A stretch of 64,000 nucleotides of DNA from Flavobacteriales bacterium (GTDB lineage: Bacteria; Bacteroidota; Bacteroidia; CAIKAF01): the NCBI GenBank assembly GCA_025055575.1, contig JANWWP010000046.1, positions 1 through 64,000 on the forward strand, written 5' to 3'. The notes under the pieces were generated by a model. That model saw only the letters and a list, made by a program, of their open reading frames with translations. It was not told where the DNA came from and made no database searches. Positions 8,923-17,038 of the stretch are shown piece after piece (the stretch's first letter is position 1; each line of letters starts with the position of its first letter). A program made the position numbers and the translations under genes.

Positions 8923-10065
8923 ATGGAGGCTTTGGATATTGAGAAGGTGTTCGAAAAATTTCCAGTGGTGGCGCTGTTTCACACCGGGGGGCCGCCATCG
9001 GCCTATTGTCGTCAGAATACCCGGCTGATGGCCGGGTCCAGGAGTTGGGATAGTCCTGAAAAAATGCCTAAAAACAAAACCTTAATTCTAGGCGTCGCGT
9101 ACGAATGGAAGGATACGGTAGAAAACCTTGTGAGCCTAAAACCCGATAGGATGGGCTGGCCCTTATTTCAGGCTACCGAAGCGGAACTGGATTTGGAATT
9201 GGATGACTGGCAGCCCCGTCTTCATCGGCTGCCTTCCACAGGTCTCAGGGAAACCCTTTCCAGAAAAGACTACCTTGAAACCTTGTGGCGCATTCAAAAA
9301 CACATTCACCGGGGGGATATATATGAAATCAATTTTTGCATGGAGCTGCAGGCGCAGGAGGTTAAGCTTTTGCCCATGCAGCTTTTTGAAAATTTGTGTT
9401 ATCGAAGTCCGGCGCCCATGAGTGTCCTTTACAAATGGCACCATTTGTGGGTGGTGAGCAGCTCTCCGGAGCGCTTTTTGGCGCGGCGGGGCCAGCGTCT
9501 CATCAGCCAACCCATGAAAGGCACGGCCCCGCGTCGTGCTGAGCCGCTCTGGGATGCAGAAGAGATGCGAAGGTTAAAGTCGAGCCCTAAAGAACGTATG
9601 GAGAATACCATGATTGTGGATTTGGTGCGTAATGACCTGTCCCGGGTATGTCAACCTGGATCCGTGAGGGTTCGGGAGTGGTGTGGACTATATTCTTTCA
9701 GCCATGTGCATCAAATGATCAGCACTGTCGAGGGGGAGCTTCAGCCGGGCAAGACTTTTGGTGACATTTTAAGGGCCTTGTTCCCACCGGGCTCCATGAC
9801 AGGCGCGCCCAAGATCCGCGCAATGCAGTTGGCGGAAGAATATGAAACCTCCCGCCGGGGTATGTATTCAGGGACGATTGGCTTCATGGAAAAAAGCGGA
9901 GACTTTGACTTGAATGTAGTGATCCGAAGTGTGGCCTACAACGCCCAAACGGGCTTGCTCAGCTGCCACGTGGGCAGCGCCATTACCCACCTGAGCCAGC
10001 CGGAGCAGGAATGGGAAGAATGCCTTTGGAAAGCCGCTGCCATACAATCGGTCCTCAACGGCTAA
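8923..10065 (+). CDS. pabB: Chorismate-binding enzyme, aminodeoxychorismate synthase component I
   Basis: HRGDIYEINFCMELQA, PERFLARRGQRLISQPMKGTAPR, MIVDLVRNDLSRVCQPGSV, LFPPGSMTGAPKIRAM motifs; internal ATG at 8923 preferred over TTG at 8908. Confidence 0.9.
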   Translation: MEALDIEKVFEKFPVVALFHTGGPPSAYCRQNTRLMAGSRSWDSPEKMPKNKTLILGVAYEWKDTVENLVSLKPDRMGWPLFQATEAELDLELDDWQPRLHRLPSTGLRETLSRKDYLETLWRIQKHIHRGDIYEINFCMELQAQEVKLLPMQLFENLCYRSPAPMSVLYKWHHLWVVSSSPERFLARRGQRLISQPMKGTAPRRAEPLWDAEEMRRLKSSPKERMENTMIVDLVRNDLSRVCQPGSVRVREWCGLYSFSHVHQMISTVEGELQPGKTFGDILRALFPPGSMTGAPKIRAMQLAEEYETSRRGMYSGTIGFMEKSGDFDLNVVIRSVAYNAQTGLLSCHVGSAITHLSQPEQEWEECLWKAAAIQSVLNG

Positions 10066-10072
10066 CCCGTGT

Positions 10073-10080
10073 TACCTTTG
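10073..10080 (+). promoter_or_regulatory. Probable -7 promoter element (TACCTTTG) of tRNA-Ser
   Basis: TAnnTTTG match ending 7 nt before the tRNA 5' end. Confidence 0.45.
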
Positions 10081-10087
10081 CGCGGCC

Positions 10088-10174
10088 GGAGAGATGCCGG
10101 AGTGGTCGAACGGGCCTGACTCGAAATCAGGTGTTCGCGCAAGCGAACCGGGGGTTCGAATCCCTCTCTCTCCG
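10088..10174 (+). tRNA. tRNA-Ser (anticodon CGA)
   Basis: Acceptor GGAGAGA/TCTCTCC, anticodon arm CCTGA-CTCGAAA-TCAGG, long variable arm TGTTCGCGCAAGCGAACC, T-arm GGGGG-TTCGAAT-CCCTC. Confidence 0.95.
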
Positions 10175-10345
10175 CACTTTTTTAGGGGTTTAATTAACTG
10201 CGGCAAAGTTGAGAAACTTTGGGAGGTGGTAATTTCAGCTACAAGCATTTCTTAGGGGTGCTCTGCAGTGTTTTTCCCTTTCAAACATAATGTTTAGAAC
10301 CTAGATTGGATACAGTTTCGATTTCAATTCGATTCTGTGAACAAA

Positions 10346-10373
10346 TAAAAAAGCCCCGCCATGGGGGCTTTTT
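10346..10373 (-). terminator. Rho-independent terminator downstream of tRNA-Met (possibly bidirectional)
   Basis: AAAAAAGCCCC-GCCAT-GGGGGCTTTTT directly 3' of the minus-strand tRNA. Confidence 0.75.
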
Positions 10374-10374
10374 G

Positions 10375-10447
10375 TTGCGGGGGCTGGACTCGAACCAGCG
10401 ATCTTCGGGTTATGAGCCCGACGAGATACCAACTTCTCCACCCCGCG
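10375..10447 (-). tRNA. Initiator-type tRNA-Met (anticodon CAT)
   Basis: Reverse complement CGCGGGGTGGAGAAGTTGGTATCTCGTCGGGCTCATAACCCGAAGATCGCTGGTTCGAGTCCAGCCCCGCAA-type cloverleaf; C1:A72 mismatch and three G:C pairs flanking the anticodon loop (GGG-CTCATAA-CCC) indicate the initiator form. Confidence 0.93.
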
Positions 10448-10563
10448 GCAGAAAAGAGACCACAAAATTATAATATTTCAAACAAAATACCAAATCCCTC
10501 CGGCGGGATTTTTTTCTTAAGAATGTACCCACCCCTATCGGAAGCCGGGCTTCCGAAAAAAAA

Positions 10564-11298
10564 TCAAGCATTTTGGGGTTGCAAGCACCTTTTATACAAA
10601 GCCACCGTGTTTTGCAAGCCATACCATAAGGCATCGGCTATCAGGGCATGGCCTATGGAGACTTCGGTGAGGCCCGGAATCCGATGTGCTAACCAGGACA
10701 AATTTTGAAGATTCAGGTCGTGGCCAGCGTGCACCTGCAGCCCCGCCTCGGCTGCCAGCCGGGCGGTGGTTTCATAAATCTCCAGCGCCTTTTTACCCGA
10801 ATTTTCCCCAAGATTCCATGCCGAGGCATAGGGTTCTGTGTAGAGTTCCACGGCGTCGGCACCTGTTTTTTGTGCCCACTCCACCTGGTCCGGTTCCGGA
10901 TTTAAAAAAAGGCTCACCCGCAGAGGAATAGACTTGAGGCGGGCCACAACATCTTTCAGGAAATCCTGATGTGTTCTGCAGTTCCAGCCCGTATTGGATG
11001 TGAGCACATGCGGTGGGTCTGGAACGAGGGTCACCTGGGTGGGCTTTACTTCTTCCATCATTTTCAGAAAATTTTCAGAGGGGTACCCTTCCACATTGAA
11101 TTCTTTGCGCAGCACCTGACGCAGATCATAGACGTCCTGGCGTTTGATGTGCCTTTCATCGGGGCGCGGGTGAACGGTGATGCCGTCCGCCCCAAAATCT
11201 TCAATGGCCAGTGCATGGGCTACCACGTCTGGAATTCTTCCGCCACGTGCGTTGCGCAGCGTGGCAATTTTATTGATGTTGACGCTCAGCCGAACCAC
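10564..11298 (-). CDS. pdxJ: Pyridoxine 5'-phosphate synthase
   Basis: MVRLSVNINKIATLRNARGG, DGITVHPRPDERHI, YTEPYA, VHAGHDLNLQNL, EVSIGHALIADAL are PdxJ signatures. Confidence 0.95.
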   Translation of the reverse strand: MVRLSVNINKIATLRNARGGRIPDVVAHALAIEDFGADGITVHPRPDERHIKRQDVYDLRQVLRKEFNVEGYPSENFLKMMEEVKPTQVTLVPDPPHVLTSNTGWNCRTHQDFLKDVVARLKSIPLRVSLFLNPEPDQVEWAQKTGADAVELYTEPYASAWNLGENSGKKALEIYETTARLAAEAGLQVHAGHDLNLQNLSWLAHRIPGLTEVSIGHALIADALWYGLQNTVALYKRCLQPQNA

Positions 11299-11367
11299 AG
11301 GCCAAAGTTAGCAGCGTCGGACGCTGCCTCCTATTTTCGAAAAATCCCGCACCTTTGTGCTCTACTT

Positions 11368-12732
11368 ATGACGGCAGAATGGGTGATCCGTGTGGGTCAG
11401 TTTTTATTAAGTCTTTCTCTTTTAGTGATTCTGCACGAATTGGGGCACTTCATCCCAGCCCGTTTGTTTGGTGCGCGGGTGGAAAAATTTTTCCTTTTTT
11501 TTGATTACAAATTCGCTCTATTCAAAAAGAAAATTGGCGACACAATCTGGGGCATCGGCTGGATACCCTTAGGCGGCTATGTGAAAATTGCCGGCATGGT
11601 GGATGAAAGCCTCGATAAGGCTCAGCTCCATCAGCCGCCCCAACCTTGGGAATACCGCTCTAAAAAAGCCTGGCAACGCCTGATTATCATCCTGGGCGGC
11701 ATCACGGTGAATGTGATTCTGGCTGTGGTAATTTTTATCGGACTGGCCTGGGTGTATGGGGAGAACTATCTGCCCAATTCGGGCCTTCGGGATGGCGTGT
11801 TTGTCGTGAACGAGACCGCCGGAAAAGCCATCGGGCTGCAGCATGGCGATAAGATACTCACCATCGACGGAAAAACCATAGAAAATTTCGGGGAAGTGAA
11901 CAAGGAGCTTATATACAGCGCCGGAAAAAAAATTGAAATAGAACGTGCGGGCCAAAAGCTGACTCTGCTAGCGCCCCAGGATATTGATCAAATTATTATG
12001 CGTAGTGGCAATCCTGAAGTCGTGGCTGTGCGCATCCCATTTTTTGTCGGCGGCTTTAGTGATTCGGTTCCCTTTGCCCGTGAGGCCGGTCTCCGGGAAA
12101 AGGATTTGATTATTGGATTGGAGGACATGCCGATTCGATATTTTGATGAGTTTAAATCCAGGATTCGTAATTACGCCGGGGATACTGTTACAATCCGCTT
12201 TGTCCGAGGCAGCGACACGCTCATGACGTCCTGTAAGGTGGGTCATAACGGCTTGATAGGCGCGGTGTTAGGGACACTTTCTTATCAGGATCTGGAACGA
12301 TTAGGTTACTATACATTTCAAACCCGAAAATTTACTTTCCTTCAGGCCATACCGCATGGCATGCGTTTGGCTGCGCGCATGTTGGGGGAATATGTCCGGC
12401 AGTTCCGCCTGATTTTTACTTCGGAAGGCGTGAAACAGGTGGGCAGTCTGGGCACAATGATGAAAATGTTTCCAACCACTTGGGACTGGCAGGCTTTTTG
12501 GAGACTCACCGCTTTTCTTAGTCTAATTCTGGCCTTCGTGAATCTGCTGCCTATTCCAGCCCTGGACGGGGGCCACGCTGTGTTTATTGTGTTTGAGATG
12601 ATCACCGGCCGGAAGCCTTCTGAAAAGTTTCTGGAGCGGGCTCAGACCGTTGGCATGATTCTTTTGCTTGTACTCATGGCGTATGCTTTGGGTAATGATA
12701 TTTTGAAAGCCCTCAGTGGCCGGCTTTTTTAA
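11368..12732 (+). CDS. rseP: RIP metalloprotease RseP (site-2 protease family)
   Basis: Start trimmed to MTAEWVIRVGQFLLSLSLLVILHELGHFIPARLFG (HExxH); C-terminal NLLPIPALDGGHAVFIVFEMITGRKPSEKF. Confidence 0.93.
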   Translation: MTAEWVIRVGQFLLSLSLLVILHELGHFIPARLFGARVEKFFLFFDYKFALFKKKIGDTIWGIGWIPLGGYVKIAGMVDESLDKAQLHQPPQPWEYRSKKAWQRLIIILGGITVNVILAVVIFIGLAWVYGENYLPNSGLRDGVFVVNETAGKAIGLQHGDKILTIDGKTIENFGEVNKELIYSAGKKIEIERAGQKLTLLAPQDIDQIIMRSGNPEVVAVRIPFFVGGFSDSVPFAREAGLREKDLIIGLEDMPIRYFDEFKSRIRNYAGDTVTIRFVRGSDTLMTSCKVGHNGLIGAVLGTLSYQDLERLGYYTFQTRKFTFLQAIPHGMRLAARMLGEYVRQFRLIFTSEGVKQVGSLGTMMKMFPTTWDWQAFWRLTAFLSLILAFVNLLPIPALDGGHAVFIVFEMITGRKPSEKFLERAQTVGMILLLVLMAYALGNDILKALSGRLF

Positions 12733-12787
12733 AACATTTCATAAACTTGAAGGCCTCTAAATTTGTGGTTTTGAATAGTGGCAAAAT

Positions 12788-13345
12788 ATGAAAACACAAT
12801 GGCGTGATGTTTTAATGGTCCTTTTAATCTGTGCCTTTGCTGGAGGCGCCCTCCATGTGATCCGCCTTTCCGGAAAAATCAAGGATTTGGAGGGACAGGT
12901 AAAAAAAATGTCTGAGCGTCCTGCGGCATCGGTTGCCCTGCCCGCGCCCTCAGACCATCCGGTGGGCCCCATGCATGCTCCGGAATCCGGACCCTTGGAA
13001 CCCCGGCCTCCCGCTCCCAGCTCCGGTCCACTCACCACCATTGCCTTCAAAAAACTCAGCCATGATTTTGGTACGGTGAAGCAAAATACCGAAAATGTGC
13101 ATTGGTTTGAGTTCACCAACAGCGGCCGGGAACCCCTGATTATTTCCAACGCACAGGCCAGTTGCGGCTGCACGGTCCCGGAATATCCCAAAGAACCCAT
13201 TCCCCCCGGCGGGAAAGGGAAGATTAAGGTAGTGTACAGTCCGGGCACTCAGGAAGGCCAACAATCCAAAACGGTTACAGTGACGGCCAACACTCAGCCT
13301 CCCCAAACCCTTCTTACCATTACGGCCAAGGTGGTGAAGGAATAA
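12788..13345 (+). CDS. DUF1573-domain protein (membrane-anchored)
   Basis: N-terminal hydrophobic segment; FKKLSHDFGTVKQNTENVHWFEFTNSGREPLIISNAQASCGCTVPEYPKEPIPPGGKGKIKVVY. Confidence 0.85.
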   Translation: MKTQWRDVLMVLLICAFAGGALHVIRLSGKIKDLEGQVKKMSERPAASVALPAPSDHPVGPMHAPESGPLEPRPPAPSSGPLTTIAFKKLSHDFGTVKQNTENVHWFEFTNSGREPLIISNAQASCGCTVPEYPKEPIPPGGKGKIKVVYSPGTQEGQQSKTVTVTANTQPPQTLLTITAKVVKE

Positions 13346-13488
13346 GGAGGCAGAGCTTTTTTCCCGAGATTCTTAGATTCTTAGTGGGCCTGAGGTCGAT
13401 CTCTTCATGGCCCCTGGGTTTATTGTGCATTTTTTGAATACCTGAATTTTAGGTGCCCAATATTCAAATTGCTGTAATTTTGATGTAC

Positions 13489-16071
13489 ATGAAATTCAAA
13501 ATTATTGCGCGTTTCAAGCAGTCTGTTTCTTTTATTTTTTTAATATCTTGTTTCCGTTTTTCACTGGGCACGGGGTTTTCCCAACGGGAAGTTTTTTTTG
13601 TAGAATTTCAGCGGCAGGCACCATTGGACAGCCTTTATGCCGTTTTCCGGAAAAAAGGATGGACCTCCGATGCGCGGGCTCGGCTCACACTCAGGCATTT
13701 GCTGGCCGCCCATGAGGCCAGCCGGGATTTGGCTTTGGAACTGGCGGCAGTTTCAGAAAGTGCGCTGGTGGAACATTTTTGGATCGTGAACGGAGTGGCT
13801 TTGAAGGGCGATCGTTCCCGTATTTTGAAATTGCAAGGCCGGGAAGGTGTTGCGCGCATTTATGAACCTGAAGAACTGGCTTTTTTTGCCATCCTTCCCA
13901 AGGAGCCCCCCGTGCCGGCCCCTGACAAATCCGTCGGCGGGACTGAGCCCGGCCTGGAAGCCATTGGAGTGCGGGCGCTTTGGAATATGGGCTACACAGG
14001 GCGGGGCCGCCTGGTACTGAGTTTTGATACCGGGGTGTGGCCCCAGCATCCGGCCATCCAACGGGGTTTTTTGGGACGTTACCGTCCCTACCATCAAGCT
14101 TGGAAAAGCTATCACGGCGTGGAGGAACCGGCGGATAAATCCAGCAGCCACGGCACGCACACGGTTGGTACGATGACAGGCCTAGATCCGACCCAGGCCG
14201 ATACCATTGGCGTGGCTTTTAACGCGTACTATATGGCCGTGGACCCCATTGTGGTAAATCTGGCTGATACCTTGCCCTTTGTTCAGTTGATGGCAGCCCA
14301 GCAGTGGGCTTTAAACCCGGATGGCGACACCAGCACCACCCACGACATCCCGGACGTGATCTGTAATTCCTGGGGACGCCCTCCCGGCGGACTGGAAGCC
14401 AGTTTTTGTGGGGGGGGTCCGGCGCTGGCCCTGCAAGCATTGGAGCTGGCCGGCATAGCTTCAGAATACTCCGCCGGCAACGATGGTCCGGATTCAGCCA
14501 CAGCCAGCGCTCCGGCTTACATTCCTCTCTCTCCCGTGAATGCTTTTTCTGTGGGGGCCGTGAATGCCAATACTCCGGGCTTTCCCATAGCTTCTTTTAG
14601 CAGCCGTGGTCCCACGCCTTGTCCAGCGCCAGGCAGCCTCAACATTAAACCGGAAGTGGTGGCACCCGGGGTCAATGTGCGAAGTTGCGTAGGCCAAAAT
14701 GGCTACGCTTTTTACAGTGGCACTTCCATGGCCGGACCTCACGTGGCCGGGGCTTTACTTCTGCTGAAAGAAGCTTTTCCTTATTTGCCCGGGGAAATCC
14801 TGAAGGAAGCCCTCTATTACACTGCTGTGGACTTGGGGCCGATAGGTGAGGAAAATGTGTATGGTAACGGTCTCATTAACGTAGAAGCAGCCTTCCAGTG
14901 GCTGGTGGGGCAAGGTCATGTACCCGTGCCACCCGACAGTCAGCCTGACCTGATGATCTCAGCGGTAGACTATCCCGCCCAGTCTTTATTGTGTGCTCCC
15001 TTGGATCAGCTTCAGATTCAGATCACCAATCGCGGGCCTGTGGCTTTCTCTGGACTTCTTTCGGTGCAAGTGGGTCTGGTTCAGAATGCGGCCTCTTTTC
15101 AAAATCTTGATTTGGGTTCGGTAAATCTTTCTCCTGGCCAAAGCCAATCCTTGACGCTTCCTGTCACACTGATGCCTTCACCGGGAAAAAATGAGTTGTG
15201 GATACGGCTGCTTCCGCAGGACAGTACCCTGCACGAGCCAGATATCATCAACAATGAACGGAATGTTCGATTTTGGTTCGCACCCTCCGCTCCATTTCCA
15301 TTCACTGAACAATTTGAAGACAGCACTTTGACGGCCCTGAATTGGTATGTGGTGAATCCGGATTTAAATAAGACCTGGACTTTGGCATCCACAGGAGGGC
15401 AAGTCTTTGGAAATACATCTGCCCGTATGAATTTTTATGGATATGCACCTCAAAATCAAAAGGATATGCTGATTTCTCCTTGGATTTCCATGCCGGCTTC
15501 CGGCCCTGTACACCTGTTTTTTGATTATGCCTACAAATTTGTCAATTCTTCTAAGCGCGATTCCCTCCTCATTAAAGTGAGTACCGACTGTGGAATAAAT
15601 TTTCAGACGGTGGCTGCTTTTCCGGGGGATTCCCTGAATACGGTACCTTCTGGATTCAGCGGCAATTTTACTCCCTCCGAACCAGGGCACTGGCGCACAC
15701 GGGCCGTTAATCTTTCGGCCTTTGCCATGGGACAGCCCATTTTGATCGCTTTTTATACTTCCAACCGGGGGGGGTCAAACCTCTACATTGATAATGTACA
15801 TGTAACCGCTTCCGGGGTATCCATTCCCCAGAACACTTCAATATCAGATTTTAGTCTATGGCCGAACCCTGCTGCGCGGGATATCTTTGCGAACACCGGA
15901 GAGCCGGGAAATTTGAGGATATTTTCCATGGATGGCCTGCTTAGGGCCTCTTTTTTCCTGCTTGAAGGACTGCATTCTGTCCAGTTGCCTGATTTAGCTT
16001 CCGGAATGTATTTGGCCGTGTGGGAAGGAAAAACAGCCAGGAAATCCTTTAAACTGATTGTGCGTCCATGA
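13489..16071 (+). CDS. Subtilisin-family (S8) serine protease with T9SS type A sorting domain
   Basis: Signal peptide; triad regions LVLSFDTGVWPQHP, SSHGTHTVGTMTG, YSGTSMAGPHVAGALLLLK; C-terminal FSLWPNPAARDIF...LASGMYLAVWEGKTARKSFKLIVRP. Confidence 0.92.
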   Translation: MKFKIIARFKQSVSFIFLISCFRFSLGTGFSQREVFFVEFQRQAPLDSLYAVFRKKGWTSDARARLTLRHLLAAHEASRDLALELAAVSESALVEHFWIVNGVALKGDRSRILKLQGREGVARIYEPEELAFFAILPKEPPVPAPDKSVGGTEPGLEAIGVRALWNMGYTGRGRLVLSFDTGVWPQHPAIQRGFLGRYRPYHQAWKSYHGVEEPADKSSSHGTHTVGTMTGLDPTQADTIGVAFNAYYMAVDPIVVNLADTLPFVQLMAAQQWALNPDGDTSTTHDIPDVICNSWGRPPGGLEASFCGGGPALALQALELAGIASEYSAGNDGPDSATASAPAYIPLSPVNAFSVGAVNANTPGFPIASFSSRGPTPCPAPGSLNIKPEVVAPGVNVRSCVGQNGYAFYSGTSMAGPHVAGALLLLKEAFPYLPGEILKEALYYTAVDLGPIGEENVYGNGLINVEAAFQWLVGQGHVPVPPDSQPDLMISAVDYPAQSLLCAPLDQLQIQITNRGPVAFSGLLSVQVGLVQNAASFQNLDLGSVNLSPGQSQSLTLPVTLMPSPGKNELWIRLLPQDSTLHEPDIINNERNVRFWFAPSAPFPFTEQFEDSTLTALNWYVVNPDLNKTWTLASTGGQVFGNTSARMNFYGYAPQNQKDMLISPWISMPASGPVHLFFDYAYKFVNSSKRDSLLIKVSTDCGINFQTVAAFPGDSLNTVPSGFSGNFTPSEPGHWRTRAVNLSAFAMGQPILIAFYTSNRGGSNLYIDNVHVTASGVSIPQNTSISDFSLWPNPAARDIFANTGEPGNLRIFSMDGLLRASFFLLEGLHSVQLPDLASGMYLAVWEGKTARKSFKLIVRP

Positions 16072-16928
16072 AAAAAGAACTTGCCCTTCATGCCTGCATA
16101 ATCTTGTTATCGTCTTTCTTTTTTCAGGAAGGGCAATCCCAAAACCCTATCCAGTCAGTGGACCGGGATAGTGGTTGGGCGGAAGTGGAGCCGGCTTTTA
16201 AGCACAGTTATCCTATTCTTAAGTTATACGGTGGGGGCATTATGTATGTGGGCGATCTCACCAGTCGGGAAGCGCTGCGCCGCTTCTGGGGTTTTTGTCC
16301 AGGCTTTGGAGGCGGCTTGGAACAGCGCTTTGGCAAGTGGTTGGGTGTGTCGGCCAATGTCACATACGGCTGGGTGGCTTCAGAGAAGCGTTCCCAGGAT
16401 GAGTTCGTTAATTTTAAGTCCAGAATTCTCACAGCCGACGCCCGCCTGATGCTGCATCTGGATTACCTTCTGGCCCGCCGCCGGTCTGTGGCGCCCTATT
16501 TTGCAGCCGGTGCGGGATACCTGAATTTCAGAACATTTTCGGATATGAAGGATGCGGATGGGAGAACCTATTATCTTTGGAATGACGGTCAGTTGCGCGA
16601 TCAGCCGCAAGATCAAGTACAAGTCGGATTTCCGCAGGTACTGAGACGGGATTATAAATTTGAAACTGATATCACTCCGGCCCGTAATCAATTTGTTGTT
16701 TTTCCCGTATCTGCAGGTTTTCAGTTTAAAATCCACCGCTATTGGCATTACCACTTGGAAGCCACCTACTGTTTCACGTTATCCAAATTCACAACCAGCA
16801 ACCTACAAGTGCATAAAGACGGTTTTTTATTTGTTCATGCCGGCCTTAGGTTTTTCCTCAGTCAGATGGATAATGGAGCGTATGAACTAAGAAAGATACG
16901 TGAGCAGTATAAAAATGCAATCCGCTGA
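16068..16928 (+). CDS. Predicted outer-membrane beta-barrel protein
   Basis: Signal peptide, alternating beta pattern (YPILKLYGGGIMYVGDLTS, FGGGLEQRFGKWLGVSANVTYGW, HLEATYCFTLSKF); 4-bp overlap with upstream S8 protease gene. Confidence 0.7.
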   Translation: MKKELALHACIILLSSFFFQEGQSQNPIQSVDRDSGWAEVEPAFKHSYPILKLYGGGIMYVGDLTSREALRRFWGFCPGFGGGLEQRFGKWLGVSANVTYGWVASEKRSQDEFVNFKSRILTADARLMLHLDYLLARRRSVAPYFAAGAGYLNFRTFSDMKDADGRTYYLWNDGQLRDQPQDQVQVGFPQVLRRDYKFETDITPARNQFVVFPVSAGFQFKIHRYWHYHLEATYCFTLSKFTTSNLQVHKDGFLFVHAGLRFFLSQMDNGAYELRKIREQYKNAIR

Positions 16929-17038
16929 ACAAGTTCTCATTGTATTTTTTGAAGTTCACGCAGGCACACCCGGTATTGAAGCCCAGATTAAGCCATCATT
17001 AGTAGTAAAAGAGAAGCAGATTTGAAAGAGATGAAATG

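Noticed and set aside
10969-11367. N-terminal 133-aa extension of the rseP ORF
   Set aside because: It runs antisense through pdxJ and resembles no protein; RseP homology begins at the ATG at 11368.
12950-13306. Antisense ORF opposite the DUF1573 gene
   Set aside because: The sense frame has strong DUF1573 signatures; the antisense translation has none.
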